From positions 1-55,365 of the forward strand of contig JALELK010000071.1 of the NCBI GenBank assembly GCA_022768745.1: 55,365 nucleotides of DNA. The letters run 5' to 3'. The translations under genes and the position numbers were made by a program. Positions 1 to 8,770 of this stretch are shown here, in pieces. This DNA comes from Lachnospiraceae bacterium. GTDB taxonomy: Bacteria > Bacillota > Clostridia > Lachnospirales > Lachnospiraceae. The notes below the pieces were generated by a model. It had not been told where the DNA came from and searched no databases. It worked only from the letters and a program-made list of their open reading frames with translations. The first letter of the stretch is position 1; each line of letters opens with the position of its first letter.

Positions 1-128
1 GACATCCCCACCAAAAAAATGTCGATTTTAATTCTAAAAACCCTATCCTTATAAAATAGCGATTTGATTCCCCAATATGCCGCCAACACTGCGTTTGTCA
101 ACATAATGCCCGAAAAAACATAATTCAT
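1..128 (-). CDS. N-terminus of an unidentified membrane protein (runs off the window)
   Basis: An open frame starts at ATG 126-128 and stays open for 42 codons to the window edge. It is preceded by AGAGGGG about 7 nt upstream, a good ribosome binding site. The protein begins MNYVFSGIMLTNAVLAAYWG, a probable first membrane segment, followed by a basic stretch (KSLFYKDRVFRIKI) and the start of a second hydrophobic stretch. That fits a multi-pass membrane protein, but the family cannot be told from this part. A possible -10 (TACAAT, 178-183 read on the minus strand) lies between the start codon and palindrome E1, which would leave E1 upstream of the transcript. Confidence 0.55.
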   Translation of the reverse strand, partial: MNYVFSGIMLTNAVLAAYWGIKSLFYKDRVFRIKIDIFLVGM

Positions 129-208
129 AAATAACCCCTCTTGTAAAAGCTGCTTTTTCTGATGTTACACTTCTTATATTGTATCTTATTTCATACATAA
201 AAGGAAGA

Positions 209-705
209 GCCATAAGGGACGGATACCAGTGGCCCCAAGGTCTGGCACTAGTAGCTCTAAGGTCTGTCCCCAATGGACTGGTAGAACTGTATGAGTGCAG
301 GCTTCGGCTGGGATTTGCTGTCTAGACCCGGGGGAAACCCGCTTTTTTATTATTTGGAGAAGATTTACAGTATCTCTAAATACAGATTTTGTTTGAAATA
401 AACTGTCTCTTTCACGGCTTCGACTTTTCGCTAAGGATGTGTACGTCGGTGACAGATATTTAGGCACCGACGAACATCATCCCAGCGATTGTCGAATCTT
501 GAAAAGACAGTTTTAATAAGGAAAACAAAATCTGTATTTTAGAGATACGTAAAGATTTCGACATAATAAAAAACAGGTCCCCCGGCCCAGGTGGTAAAGC
601 CCGGCCGAAAAGCCTGCACTCATACAGTTCTACCAGTCCATTGGGGACAGACCTTAGAGCCACTAGTGCCAGACCTTGGGGCCACTGGTATCCGTCCCTT
701 ATGGC
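209..705. repeat. Giant palindrome E1 (~500 bp hairpin)
   Basis: Bases 209-304 are the reverse complement of 610-705 over 96 bp with a single mismatch (gtAgct against gtGgct). Pairing continues inward with mismatches and small gaps: the TTTTTATTAT stretch near 345, TATCTCTAAATACAGATTTTG near 371-391 against its partner near 520-545, AACTGTCT 401-408 with AGACAGTT 505-512, TTCGAC 419-424 with GTCGAA near 491-496, and CGTCGGTG 444-451 with CACCGACG 465-472, leaving a 13-nt loop. The whole 497 bp is therefore one hairpin. No credible gene lies inside; open frames here are by-products of the repeat. No target-site duplication is evident. It sits between the tRNA-Gln terminator and the gene at the left edge. 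Two palindromes of almost the same size occur elsewhere in the window (E2, E3). Confidence 0.9.
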
Positions 706-707
706 AC

Positions 708-736
708 AAAAAAAGCAACCACCGAAGTGATTGCTT
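708..736 (-). terminator. Intrinsic terminator of tRNA-Gln
   Basis: On the minus strand the sequence reads AGCAATCAC-TTCG-GTGGTTGCT followed by seven T. This is a stable tetraloop hairpin with a U tract, placed just after the tRNA. It lies only 3 bp from the edge of palindrome E1. Confidence 0.85.
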
Positions 737-740
737 GAAG

Positions 741-812
741 CTGGCCCACAAGGATTCGAACCTTGAAATGACGGAGTCAGAGTCCGTTGCCTTACCATTT
801 GGCGATGGGCCA
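741..812 (-). tRNA. tRNA-Gln (anticodon CTG)
   Basis: The minus strand gives a 72-nt cloverleaf. The acceptor stem TGGCCCA pairs with TGGGCCA, and the discriminator base is G. The D arm is GCC...GGC, the anticodon stem ACGGA/TCCGT encloses loop CTCTGAC, so the anticodon is CTG, and the T arm is CAAGG-TTCGAAT-CCTTG. CCA is not encoded. It has its own promoter upstream and its own terminator downstream, so it appears to be a single-gene unit. Confidence 0.93.
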
Positions 813-849
813 ATATTTATTGTCGTGTCTCAGCGACTCAACAATAGAC

Positions 850-878
850 ATTATATAGAAAGCGAAAACAAAAATCAA
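850..878 (-). promoter_or_regulatory. Sigma-70 type promoter of tRNA-Gln
   Basis: On the minus strand TTGATT (873-878) and TATAAT (850-855) are separated by exactly 17 bp, and the tRNA begins 37 bp beyond the -10. The -35 overlaps the stop codon of the preceding yigZ gene. Confidence 0.8.
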
Positions 879-1528
879 GTGTTTTTTTCAAAAATAATGA
901 TTTCTTTTCCATTTCTGCCAAAACTCACGAAATCCCCCCATAAAAGCTCAGCATCTCCGCTGGTTTTATCCGCAATTTCTTTGGTTAAATCCTCTCTGTC
1001 ATCTGCGGTAACCGTCACCGATATTTGAACATCCTGTCCGAACTCGGTGTTCTGAATCACAATATCCCTTTCTCTCAGCAAATATTCTATCTTGCCATAG
1101 CCGTTGTAATCTGTAGTGATGGTGAGAGGATATCCCTCGCTCTCCTCCAACAGTACACAGTTTTCAAGTCCGGCCTTAACCGCTCCCTGATATGCCCGAA
1201 CCAATCCTCCGGTCCCCAGCAAAACTCCGCCGAAATATCTGGTGACCACCACGACCACATTGTAGATTTCTTCTTTTATTAAAACATCCAGCATTGGACG
1301 CCCTGCTGTCTGGGCAGGTTCACCATCATCCGAGCACCGCATAAGTTCCTGATTTTTACCAATAATGTAAGCATAACAGTTATGCCTGGCGTCCCAGTAT
1401 TCCTTTTTCTTGGCTCCGATAAAATCCAGGGCTTCCTGCTCCGAAGTCACCGGTTTTATTGTGGCTATAAAGCGGGATTTTTTTTCAACAATCTCACCGC
1501 TTCCGCCAGTGTAAACTACTTTTTTCAT
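875..1528 (-). CDS. yigZ: YigZ/IMPACT family protein
   Basis: The 217-residue product begins MKKVVYTGGSGEIVEKKSRF. It carries the family's N-terminal core, including KKEYWDARHNCYAYI, the SDDGEPAQTAGRPML segment and VVVVTRYFGGVLLGTGGLVRAY, followed by a C-terminal ferredoxin-like half (DUF1949 type). Length matches the family, about 205-220 residues. The start was placed at ATG 1526-1528 because upstream codons do not match the family. Its biochemical role is not settled; the eukaryotic relative IMPACT acts in translational control. It is divergent from the penicillin-binding protein gene and its stop overlaps the tRNA promoter. Confidence 0.9.
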   Translation of the reverse strand: MKKVVYTGGSGEIVEKKSRFIATIKPVTSEQEALDFIGAKKKEYWDARHNCYAYIIGKNQELMRCSDDGEPAQTAGRPMLDVLIKEEIYNVVVVVTRYFGGVLLGTGGLVRAYQGAVKAGLENCVLLEESEGYPLTITTDYNGYGKIEYLLRERDIVIQNTEFGQDVQISVTVTADDREDLTKEIADKTSGDAELLWGDFVSFGRNGKEIIIFEKNT

Positions 1529-1571
1529 ATCATTACCTACTCTATATTTTCCTTTATTATATATAATCTTT

Positions 1572-1600
1572 TTGGTATAATAAAGTAGATTTGTTATAAT
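1572..1600 (+). promoter_or_regulatory. Promoter of the penicillin-binding protein gene
   Basis: TTGGTA (1572-1577) and TATAAT (1595-1600) are spaced by 17 bp. The leader contains a small hairpin (GGGcACCT...AGGTtCCC, 1614-1636) just before the ribosome binding site AAAGGAG. Confidence 0.7.
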
Positions 1601-1652
1601 TTCTGAAATAAACGGGCACCTGATTTTTAGGTTCCCAGAAAAGGAGATCATT

Positions 1653-4325
1653 ATGAACTATGGCAAAAAAAGCGCCAAAAAGAAAAGCGATAAGCTTTCA
1701 AAAGGGCGTGCCAAAAATAAAAAGAAATTTGCAGTGACCTTTTTTAAAACGGCCCTTATCTGCATTCTCGTACTGGTTATTGCAGGTGCTGTAGGTGGAG
1801 GTATCTATGCAGTCAAACTGATAAAGCAATGCCCGGATATCTCTGAGGTCAATATTTCACCGGAGGGCTTTTCCACCACCGTGTTGGATGCCGACGGAAA
1901 TGAAATTGAGACTCTGGCCGCATCAGGGTCCAACCGTTCCTATGTGCCTATCACTGACATACCAAAGGATTTACAGCATGCCTTTGTAGCCATTGAGGAT
2001 GAACGTTTCTACAAACACAACGGTATTGATATGCGAGGTATTGTCCGTGCAGCCTTTACTGGTATTATCAGCGGCGGAGATTTTTCTCAGGGTGCCAGTA
2101 CCATTACCCAACAGTTGCTAAAAAACAACTACTTCACCACATGGACTTCTGAGAACTCTTTCTCAGACCGTTTGGAACGTAAGATTCAGGAGCAGTACTT
2201 AGCTGTACAGCTGGAAAAAGTAGAAGATAAAAATACCATTTTGGAGAACTACTTAAACACCATCAACCTTGGTCAAAATACCTTGGGTGTGGAGGCAGCC
2301 TCTGAGCGTTACTTCAACAAATCCGTCTCTGAGCTGACCCTCTCTGAGAGTGCCACCATTGCCGGCATTACCCAAAACCCATCCAAGTACAATCCGATTT
2401 CCAACCCGGATCAGAATGCAAAGCGCCGGAAAAAAGTATTGGACAAAATGTTGGAACTGGGATACATCACAGAGAAAGAATACAATACCGCTTTAGATGA
2501 CAAAGTATATGACCGTATTCAGGTGGCAAATGCGGAAAATCAATCCAATGCCAGCACCTCTTATTTTGTGGATGCTCTGACTGACCAGGTATACAATGAC
2601 CTGATTGAGGAAAAAGGATATACCGAATCCCAGGCATACAAATTGCTCTACAGCGGCGGACTAACCATTAAATCCACTCAGGATTCCAATATCCAAAAGA
2701 TTTGCGAGGAAGAAGTAAACAATAATGCTAACTACTCAGATCATGTGCTTCACTCCTTCTCCTACCGCCTGACCGTAACCAAAGCCGATGGCTCTTATGA
2801 GAACTACAGTGAGCAGACCATGCTGACCTACTATCAGGCCCAGAATCCGAATTACGACATTAACTTTGCTTCTGAGGAAGAATGTAAAGAAGCCATTGAG
2901 GCATACAAGAAAGAAATCATGGAAAAGGGCGACACCATTGCTGAAGGTGGTGAAAGCATCACTTACACCTTACAGCCTCAGGCAGCCATTTCCGTAATGG
3001 ACCAGTCCACCGGAAAGGTCGTTGCCCTGGTAGGCGGCCGTGGTGAAAAGAACGCCAGCAAAACCTTAAACCGTGCTACCAGCATTACCAGACAGCCCGG
3101 TTCTTGTTTCAAGATTATCGGATGTTATGCAGCCGCTTTAGATGCCGGTGGTCTTACTCTTGCCACCGTGCAGGACGATGCTCCAACCAGTTACGCCAAC
3201 GGAACACCACTTCACAACTATGATAACCGTTACCGTGGTTTTACCACCATCCGTGATGCCATCATCAGTTCTATGAACGTGGTTACCGTAAAAAATCTGA
3301 CGCAGATTGGAACCGGTCTTGGCTTCGAATATGCCCAGGCTCTTGGCATTTCCACTCTGGAGCCGGGAGATAACAATCAGACATTATGTCTCGGTGGATT
3401 AACCAACGGTGTTACCGACCTGGAGCTTACCGCTGCCTATGCAACCATTGCCAACCATGGCGATTATAACAAGCCAGTCTTCTACACGGAAGTATTGGAC
3501 AATCAGGGAGATGTAATCTTAGACAATACACAAAACACCTCCAAAGAAGTGTTAAAGGACACCACCGCATGGCTTCTTACCAACGCTATGCAGGATGTTA
3601 TCACTTCCGGAACCGGTGGCGGTGCAGGACTTCCTAATATGCCTACCGCAGGTAAAACAGGAACTACCACTAAAAACCGTGATACCGTGTTTGCCGGATA
3701 TACCCCTTATTACACCGCAGCTGTATGGGGTGGATATGATGATGATACGGAGCAGACCTATACTGCATATTCCAAACTAATCTGGCACGCAGTAATGGCA
3801 AGAATCCATGAAGGATTAGCCACAAAGAATTTTGACCAACCATCCGGCATTGTCACCGCAACGGTATGTAAAAAATCAGGGAAATTGGCTGTTGAAGGGG
3901 TTTGTGACCAGGATCCGAGAGGCTCTATGGTTTACACAGAATACTTTGACAAAGATTCTGTTCCAACAGAGACCTGTGATCACCATGTACTGGTGGAGAC
4001 CTGTGCAGAAAGCAATCAGATTGCCACAGAGTTCTGTCCTACCAAGGTACCATCTGTTCGCATCATCGGTGGAAGTGCCGGTACAGAAGACGAGCCATAT
4101 CTGATTACAGAAGAGGCTTTGAACACCAAATGTACACTTCACACCAAGGATACAAGCAAAGACAAAGAAGAGGACAAGAAAAAACCATCTGCCAACGGAG
4201 ACATCTCCGGTGGAGATGCTTCGGGAGACAATTCCTCCAAGGAAGATACTCCTCCGGCAGAACCACAAAGCACATTAAATATTCCAAATATGGGAAATGT
4301 CAGCTTTCCCGATACCTATCGTTAG
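1653..4325 (+). CDS. Class A penicillin-binding protein (PBP1A type)
   Basis: A bifunctional peptidoglycan synthase of 890 residues, acting outside the membrane. After a lysine-rich cytoplasmic tail there is one membrane segment (about residues 30-53). The glycosyltransferase (GT51) domain shows EDERFYKHNGID and QGASTITQQLLKNN. The transpeptidase domain has the SxxK motif in RQPGSCFK, SMN in ISSMNVV, and KTG in AGKTGTTTKN. The C-terminal tail is acidic, Asp/Ser/Lys-rich and low complexity, ending near NIPNMGNVSFPDTYR, which is common in Firmicute PBPs. The start has AAAGGAGATC 5-8 nt upstream. It is a single-gene unit with its own promoter and terminator. Confidence 0.96.
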   Translation: MNYGKKSAKKKSDKLSKGRAKNKKKFAVTFFKTALICILVLVIAGAVGGGIYAVKLIKQCPDISEVNISPEGFSTTVLDADGNEIETLAASGSNRSYVPITDIPKDLQHAFVAIEDERFYKHNGIDMRGIVRAAFTGIISGGDFSQGASTITQQLLKNNYFTTWTSENSFSDRLERKIQEQYLAVQLEKVEDKNTILENYLNTINLGQNTLGVEAASERYFNKSVSELTLSESATIAGITQNPSKYNPISNPDQNAKRRKKVLDKMLELGYITEKEYNTALDDKVYDRIQVANAENQSNASTSYFVDALTDQVYNDLIEEKGYTESQAYKLLYSGGLTIKSTQDSNIQKICEEEVNNNANYSDHVLHSFSYRLTVTKADGSYENYSEQTMLTYYQAQNPNYDINFASEEECKEAIEAYKKEIMEKGDTIAEGGESITYTLQPQAAISVMDQSTGKVVALVGGRGEKNASKTLNRATSITRQPGSCFKIIGCYAAALDAGGLTLATVQDDAPTSYANGTPLHNYDNRYRGFTTIRDAIISSMNVVTVKNLTQIGTGLGFEYAQALGISTLEPGDNNQTLCLGGLTNGVTDLELTAAYATIANHGDYNKPVFYTEVLDNQGDVILDNTQNTSKEVLKDTTAWLLTNAMQDVITSGTGGGAGLPNMPTAGKTGTTTKNRDTVFAGYTPYYTAAVWGGYDDDTEQTYTAYSKLIWHAVMARIHEGLATKNFDQPSGIVTATVCKKSGKLAVEGVCDQDPRGSMVYTEYFDKDSVPTETCDHHVLVETCAESNQIATEFCPTKVPSVRIIGGSAGTEDEPYLITEEALNTKCTLHTKDTSKDKEEDKKKPSANGDISGGDASGDNSSKEDTPPAEPQSTLNIPNMGNVSFPDTYR

Positions 4326-4387
4326 GGTCTGCTACCCTAATCAACAATGATTAGGCGCTGGTCAAATAAAAATGAACCATAATAATA

Positions 4388-4423
4388 AAAAACGCTTAGA
4401 CTTTTCTGTCTAAGCGTTTTTCT
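4388..4423 (+). terminator. Bidirectional terminator between the PBP and glnN genes
   Basis: AAAAACGCTTAGAC-TTTTCT-GTCTAAGCGTTTTT forms a perfect stem with A and T tracts on both sides. It can therefore serve the plus-strand PBP gene and the convergent minus-strand glutamine synthetase gene. Confidence 0.9.
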
Positions 4424-4478
4424 TTTTCTCTTAATAACATACAATCCCATGGTTCATCTCATGTATATATCCTTTATA

Positions 4479-6599
4479 CTATACCTCGAAAATCAAATCT
4501 CCATAAGATGGCATTGGCCACGCTTCTTTGTCTACCAGCATTTCCAACTTGTCTACAGGAGCTCTCAATTCCTCCATAGCTGTCACAACCACATCACGAT
4601 AGTAAATAGCCCGTTTGTGATTATCATCCTTAATCTTGATACCCTGTTCTACAGCATCCTGCAAGTCAGCCAGACTCTTTTTGGTATCTGCCAATAAATC
4701 GGATACTTCCAAGAGAATCTCTGTCTGAACGCTCACATCCGCGTCACAGGCGCTTCTGATGGTGTTAATGGAATTACCAAGCTCAGTGGCATATTTAATC
4801 ACTGCAGGAATGATATGCTTGCCGGCGATATCAATCATAGTCTTAGCCTCAATGTTGATTTCCTTTGCATACTGCTCATATTCGATTTCTGCACGGGATT
4901 CCAACTCTGCCTGAGTAAATACCCCAAACTTCTCAAAAAGCTTTACAGCCTTGTCTGTAGTAAGAGCCGGAATGGCATCCAACATTGTCTTGATGTTTGG
5001 AAGACCACGTCTTTCTGCCTCTTTTACCCACTCCTCTGAGTAGCCATTGCCATTGAAGATGATTCTCTCATGATCTCTCATGAGTCTCTTAATCATATCG
5101 TGAACCGCCATCTCAAAGTCATCTGCTTTTTCCAGCTCATCGCAGGCATCTGCAAAGGCCTCTGCCACAATGGTGTTCAATACAATGTTTGGCTCTCCGA
5201 CGGAATCCTGAGAACCTACCATACGGAACTCAAACTTGTTTCCTGTAAATGCAAATGGTGAGGTACGGTTTCTGTCTGTGGCATCCTTCATAAAGTCAGG
5301 AAGGGTCTTAACACCGGTCTCCAGACGCTCTCCTCGAATGGAACGGGTTGCTGAGCCGGTATCTACCAACTGTTTCACCACATCTTCCAACTGCTCACCT
5401 AAGAAAACAGAAATAATTGCCGGTGGTGCCTCATCCGCTCCCAAACGGTGATCATTTCCCACATCCGCTGCGGATTCACGAAGCAAATCTGCATGCTCAT
5501 CTACTGCTCTCAGCACACATCCCAAGACTAATAAGAACTGAATATTCTCATGAGGTGTTTTTCCTGGATCCAAAAGATTGATGCCGTCGTCTGTAACCAG
5601 CGACCAGTTGTTATGTTTACCGGAACCATTGACTCCGGCAAAAGGTTTTTCGTGAAGAAGACACTGCAATCCATGTCTTCCTGCCACCTTTTTCAAAGTC
5701 TCCATAATTAACTGGTTGTGATCTACAGCCACATTGGCCTCCGCATAAATCGGTGCCAGCTCGTGCTGAGCTGGAGCCACTTCATTGTGCTGAGTCTTGG
5801 CAGAAACTCCCAGTTTCCACAGTTCAATATTGACATCCTTCATATAAGCTGCAATACGCTCACGAATCGCACCAAAGTAGTGGTCATCCATCTCCTGACC
5901 CTTTGGAGGCATAGCTCCAAACAAGGTTCTTCCTGTATAAATCAAATCTTTTCTCTGAAGATATTTTTCTCTATCAACAATAAAATACTCCTGCTCTGCT
6001 CCCACGGACGGCACAACTCTCTTGGATGTCTCATTGCCAAACAGACGAAGCAAACGAATGGATTGCTCGCTGATTGCCTCCATAGAACGCAACAAAGGTG
6101 TCTTCTGATCCAAAGCCTCTCCTGTATAGGAACAAAAAGCTGTAGGAATACAAAGGGTTGCCCCGGCAGCATCCTGTCTTATAAATGCGGGAGAAGTACA
6201 ATCCCATGCAGTATATCCTCTGGCCTCAAAAGTAGCACGCAACCCGCCGGAAGGAAATGAGGAAGCATCCGGTTCACCTTTTATCAATTCCTTACCGGAA
6301 AAGCTCATCAAAACCTTGCCGTTAGACATAGGTGCAGAGATAAAGGAATCATGCTTTTCTGCAGTCACACCGGTAAGAGGCTGGAACCAGTGGCTATAAT
6401 GGGTAGCCCCCTTCTCGATGGCCCATTCTTTCATCTCATGTGCCACCACGTCTGCCGTTTCCAAATCCAACTCTCTACCCTGGCTGATAACCTCCACCAT
6501 CTTTTGGTATGTTTTCTTTGGTAAACGTTCTCTCATCACTGTGTCATTGAAAACATTTTCTCCAAAAATATCTGCAACATTGAAAATCTCTTCTTTCAT
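4479..6599 (-). CDS. glnN: Glutamine synthetase type III
   Basis: The 706-residue product makes glutamine from glutamate and ammonia at the expense of ATP. Its size identifies the GlnN (type III) class; types I and II are about 350-470 residues. Class features include the N-terminal [11 protein letters not shown]-like region, the [22 protein letters not shown]-like signature segment, [39 protein letters not shown] and a long helical C-terminus. The start at 6599 is set by GAAAGGA 7-8 nt upstream; a further in-frame start 15 nt upstream lacks a site. Transcription is probably separate from the aldolase gene because a terminator lies between them. Confidence 0.96.
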   Translation of the reverse strand: MKEEIFNVADIFGENVFNDTVMRERLPKKTYQKMVEVISQGRELDLETADVVAHEMKEWAIEKGATHYSHWFQPLTGVTAEKHDSFISAPMSNGKVLMSFSGKELIKGEPDASSFPSGGLRATFEARGYTAWDCTSPAFIRQDAAGATLCIPTAFCSYTGEALDQKTPLLRSMEAISEQSIRLLRLFGNETSKRVVPSVGAEQEYFIVDREKYLQRKDLIYTGRTLFGAMPPKGQEMDDHYFGAIRERIAAYMKDVNIELWKLGVSAKTQHNEVAPAQHELAPIYAEANVAVDHNQLIMETLKKVAGRHGLQCLLHEKPFAGVNGSGKHNNWSLVTDDGINLLDPGKTPHENIQFLLVLGCVLRAVDEHADLLRESAADVGNDHRLGADEAPPAIISVFLGEQLEDVVKQLVDTGSATRSIRGERLETGVKTLPDFMKDATDRNRTSPFAFTGNKFEFRMVGSQDSVGEPNIVLNTIVAEAFADACDELEKADDFEMAVHDMIKRLMRDHERIIFNGNGYSEEWVKEAERRGLPNIKTMLDAIPALTTDKAVKLFEKFGVFTQAELESRAEIEYEQYAKEINIEAKTMIDIAGKHIIPAVIKYATELGNSINTIRSACDADVSVQTEILLEVSDLLADTKKSLADLQDAVEQGIKIKDDNHKRAIYYRDVVVTAMEELRAPVDKLEMLVDKEAWPMPSYGDLIFEV

Positions 6600-6631
6600 A
6601 CTCTGTCCTTTCAATATGTATATATAAAATG

Positions 6632-6664
6632 AAAGGTGCCCCGTGATTTTCTGCGGAACACCTT
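6632..6664 (-). terminator. Terminator of the aldolase gene
   Basis: On the minus strand AAGGTGttCCG...CGGggCACCTT is followed by TCATTTTAT. The stem is good but the U tract is interrupted. It sits directly after the fba stop codon. Confidence 0.65.
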
Positions 6665-6679
6665 ATAATCATTCAAAAA

Positions 6680-7543
6680 TTAAGCTCTGTTGATAGAACC
6701 GAATAATTCCATCTTCTCTTTTACAGTTGCCTTGATAGCCTCTGTACCAGGAGCCAAAAGCTTTCTTGGGTCAAATCCCTTGCCCTCTAAATCCTTGCCT
6801 GCTTCAATATATTCTCTGGTTGCTGCTGCAAATGATAACTGGCACTCTGTATTTACATTAATCTTTGCAACTCCGAGAGAGATTGCCTTTTTAATCATAT
6901 CCTCTGGGATACCTGTACCACCGTGCAATACCAATGGCATCTCACCTGTCAACTGCTGGATTGCATCCAATGTCTCAAAGCTAAGACCAGCCCAGTTTGC
7001 AGGGTATTTTCCATGAATATTACCGATACCCGCTGCAAGCATATCAACACCAAGGTCAGCGATAGCTTTGCATTCCTTAGGATCTGCACACTCGCCTGCA
7101 CCGATAACACCGTCTTCTTCTCCACCGATAGAACCAACTTCTGCCTCGATTGACATTCCCTTGCTGTGAGCAAGTGCAACCAACTCTTTTGTCTTTGCAA
7201 CATTTTCATCGATTGCGTAATGAGAACCATCAAACATGATAGAAGAGAAACCAGCCTCTACACACTTCAAACATCCGTCATAGCTACCGTGATCCAAGTG
7301 CAATGCAACAGGAACTGTGATTCCCAATTCTTCAATCATTGCCTTAACCATAGCTGCCACAGTCTTATATCCTGTCATATACTTTCCAGCACCTTCAGAT
7401 ACACCAAGAATAACCGGTGAATTGCACTCCTGTGCTGTCAATAAAATTGCCTTTGTCCATTCCAAGTTATTGATATTGAACTGACCAACTGCGTAATGTC
7501 CAGCTTTTGCCTTGTCCAACATCTCTTTTGCAGATACTAACAT
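6680..7543 (-). CDS. fba: Fructose-bisphosphate aldolase, class II
   Basis: A 287-residue zinc-dependent aldolase that cleaves fructose-1,6-bisphosphate in glycolysis and makes it in gluconeogenesis. Family features are the N-terminal MLVSAKEMLDKAKAGHYAVGQFN, the metal-binding and catalytic segment ALHLDHGSYD, EAEVGSIGGEED, GNIHGKYPAN and LVLHGGTGIPEDMI near the phosphate site. The start at 7543 is set by GGAGGAAT; the longer open frame upstream has no family match. Promoter evidence in front suggests it is expressed on its own. Confidence 0.96.
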   Translation of the reverse strand: MLVSAKEMLDKAKAGHYAVGQFNINNLEWTKAILLTAQECNSPVILGVSEGAGKYMTGYKTVAAMVKAMIEELGITVPVALHLDHGSYDGCLKCVEAGFSSIMFDGSHYAIDENVAKTKELVALAHSKGMSIEAEVGSIGGEEDGVIGAGECADPKECKAIADLGVDMLAAGIGNIHGKYPANWAGLSFETLDAIQQLTGEMPLVLHGGTGIPEDMIKKAISLGVAKINVNTECQLSFAAATREYIEAGKDLEGKGFDPRKLLAPGTEAIKATVKEKMELFGSINRA

Positions 7544-7591
7544 AGAGATTCCTCCATTCTTATAATAATGATAATTTTTTTTCCAAGAGTC

Positions 7592-7620
7592 ATTATATCT
7601 CAAAATAACGCTCTATTCAA
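7592..7620 (-). promoter_or_regulatory. Promoter of the aldolase gene
   Basis: TTGAAT (7615-7620, minus strand) and TATAAT (7592-7597) are separated by 17 bp. The -35 overlaps the stop of the lipid kinase gene, so aldolase can be transcribed independently of the upstream operon. Confidence 0.75.
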
Positions 7621-8506
7621 CAATAATTTCCAACGCCTTGTGGTGGTCTTCCACAGTAACCTGGGTATGGTCACCGCCATATTCTCCATCCAACGTCCAT
7701 GACACTTTTTCCGAACTGGTAAGTCGTATCTGGCTGGTCTGGAAAGAGTATACCATATCAGAGTCCTTGATAAGTCCTGTAAGGTAACCCAAAATATCAT
7801 TGAGTTCAATGGGATTCTTTGGTGACTTCACCAAGGTGACCTCAAACACACCATCATTAAGTCCTATATTGCCCGGAATAATTCCTTTAAATCCACCTAC
7901 CGACATGGAATTTGTTACCATACCATAGATAAATTCATCATAGAGTACATTGCCGTCATATTCCACCTGCATATGGTAGGATGGAATATCCCAGATTTGC
8001 TTGATTCCCTCAAGAATGTATGCGGCATGCCCCAGCATATTTTTTAAATCCTGGCTGGTCTGGTAGGAAACCTCCGTAAACAGACCAAAAGCTGCAACAT
8101 ATACAAAATAATCCTGATTGAACTTTCCCACATCACAGGCAAAAGGCTTCCCATTTGCCGCAATATCAGCAGCGTGAACCATATTTTTATCGATTCCCAG
8201 GGAATTTCCAAAATCGTTGGTGCTTCCTGCCGGTATGTATCCGACAGATACATCATATCCTGAGGACATTACACCGGTAACCACCTCATCCAAGGTGCCG
8301 TCTCCACCGCTACAGACAATTCTGTCATAATTGGCCGCTTCCTCTCTGGCCTTTCTGGTGGCATCTCCCTGGGACTGGGTGGTGTGAACCGTAACCTCAT
8401 ATCCTGCTTTCACCATAATATCCAGAATATCTGCCAGATTTTCCTTTATCTTTCCCTTACCGGATCTGGGATTAAAAATAAATAACAGTCTTTTTTTCAT
8501 AGACAT
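7613..8506 (-). CDS. Diacylglycerol kinase-family lipid kinase (YegS/DgkB type)
   Basis: The 297-residue protein has the diacylglycerol kinase catalytic fold: LLFIFNPRSGKGKI at the N-terminus, the nucleotide-binding CSGGDGTLDEVV near residue 65, and GYIPAGSTNDFGNSLGI. The C-terminal half includes SVGGFKGIIPGNIGLNDGVFEV and WTLDGEYGG. It probably phosphorylates a membrane lipid at the inner leaflet; the substrate cannot be told. The first ATG follows directly on the TAA of the HPr-like gene, and a second ATG 6 nt downstream is better spaced from GGAG, so translation is probably coupled. Confidence 0.88.
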   Translation of the reverse strand: MSMKKRLLFIFNPRSGKGKIKENLADILDIMVKAGYEVTVHTTQSQGDATRKAREEAANYDRIVCSGGDGTLDEVVTGVMSSGYDVSVGYIPAGSTNDFGNSLGIDKNMVHAADIAANGKPFACDVGKFNQDYFVYVAAFGLFTEVSYQTSQDLKNMLGHAAYILEGIKQIWDIPSYHMQVEYDGNVLYDEFIYGMVTNSMSVGGFKGIIPGNIGLNDGVFEVTLVKSPKNPIELNDILGYLTGLIKDSDMVYSFQTSQIRLTSSEKVSWTLDGEYGGDHTQVTVEDHHKALEIIVE

Positions 8507-8755
8507 TTACTCCGTCAAAAACTTTTCCATCTCCTCGACAGCTTTTGCCTCATCGTCGCCCTCTGCATCTATGGTCACTTCCATACCGGAACCAAGCACC
8601 AGACTCATCATTCCCATAATACTTTTGGCATTTACCTTTTTGGTATCCATCTCAAAATAAATCTGGCTGTTGAACTGATTTGCCAATTGTACTAAATGAG
8701 CAATTGGTGTTGCCTCCATACTGTCTGACATTTTCACTGTTACACTTTTTCTCAT
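8507..8755 (-). CDS. crh: HPr-like protein without the phosphorylatable histidine (Crh type)
   Basis: An 82-residue HPr-fold protein. Aligned to HPr, the GLHxRP active site reads SMEATP, so the phosphoryl-accepting His is replaced by Glu14 and the following Arg by Thr16. The regulatory serine region is intact (VNAKSIMGMMSL, Ser45). Such a protein could be phosphorylated by HprK on serine but could not carry phosphate from Enzyme I in the PTS. This is the logic of Bacillus Crh, which has Gln at this position and is also encoded next to whiA. hprK lies a few genes upstream. Its likely role is as a co-regulator in carbon control, which is inference. Confidence 0.85.
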   Translation of the reverse strand: MRKSVTVKMSDSMEATPIAHLVQLANQFNSQIYFEMDTKKVNAKSIMGMMSLVLGSGMEVTIDAEGDDEAKAVEEMEKFLTE

Positions 8756-8770
8756 AATTAAATCTTCCTC

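Noticed and set aside
209-705. E1 as an invertible promoter segment flanked by inverted repeats
   Set aside because: Pairing continues through the interior, so inversion would scarcely change the sequence; no recombinase gene is near.
186-1028. Open frames of 93-145 codons across palindrome E1 and the tRNA (186-467, 460-813, 591-1028)
   Set aside because: They translate the repeat and read through the tRNA gene; the frames mirror each other because of the inverted arms, lack ribosome binding sites and resemble no protein family.
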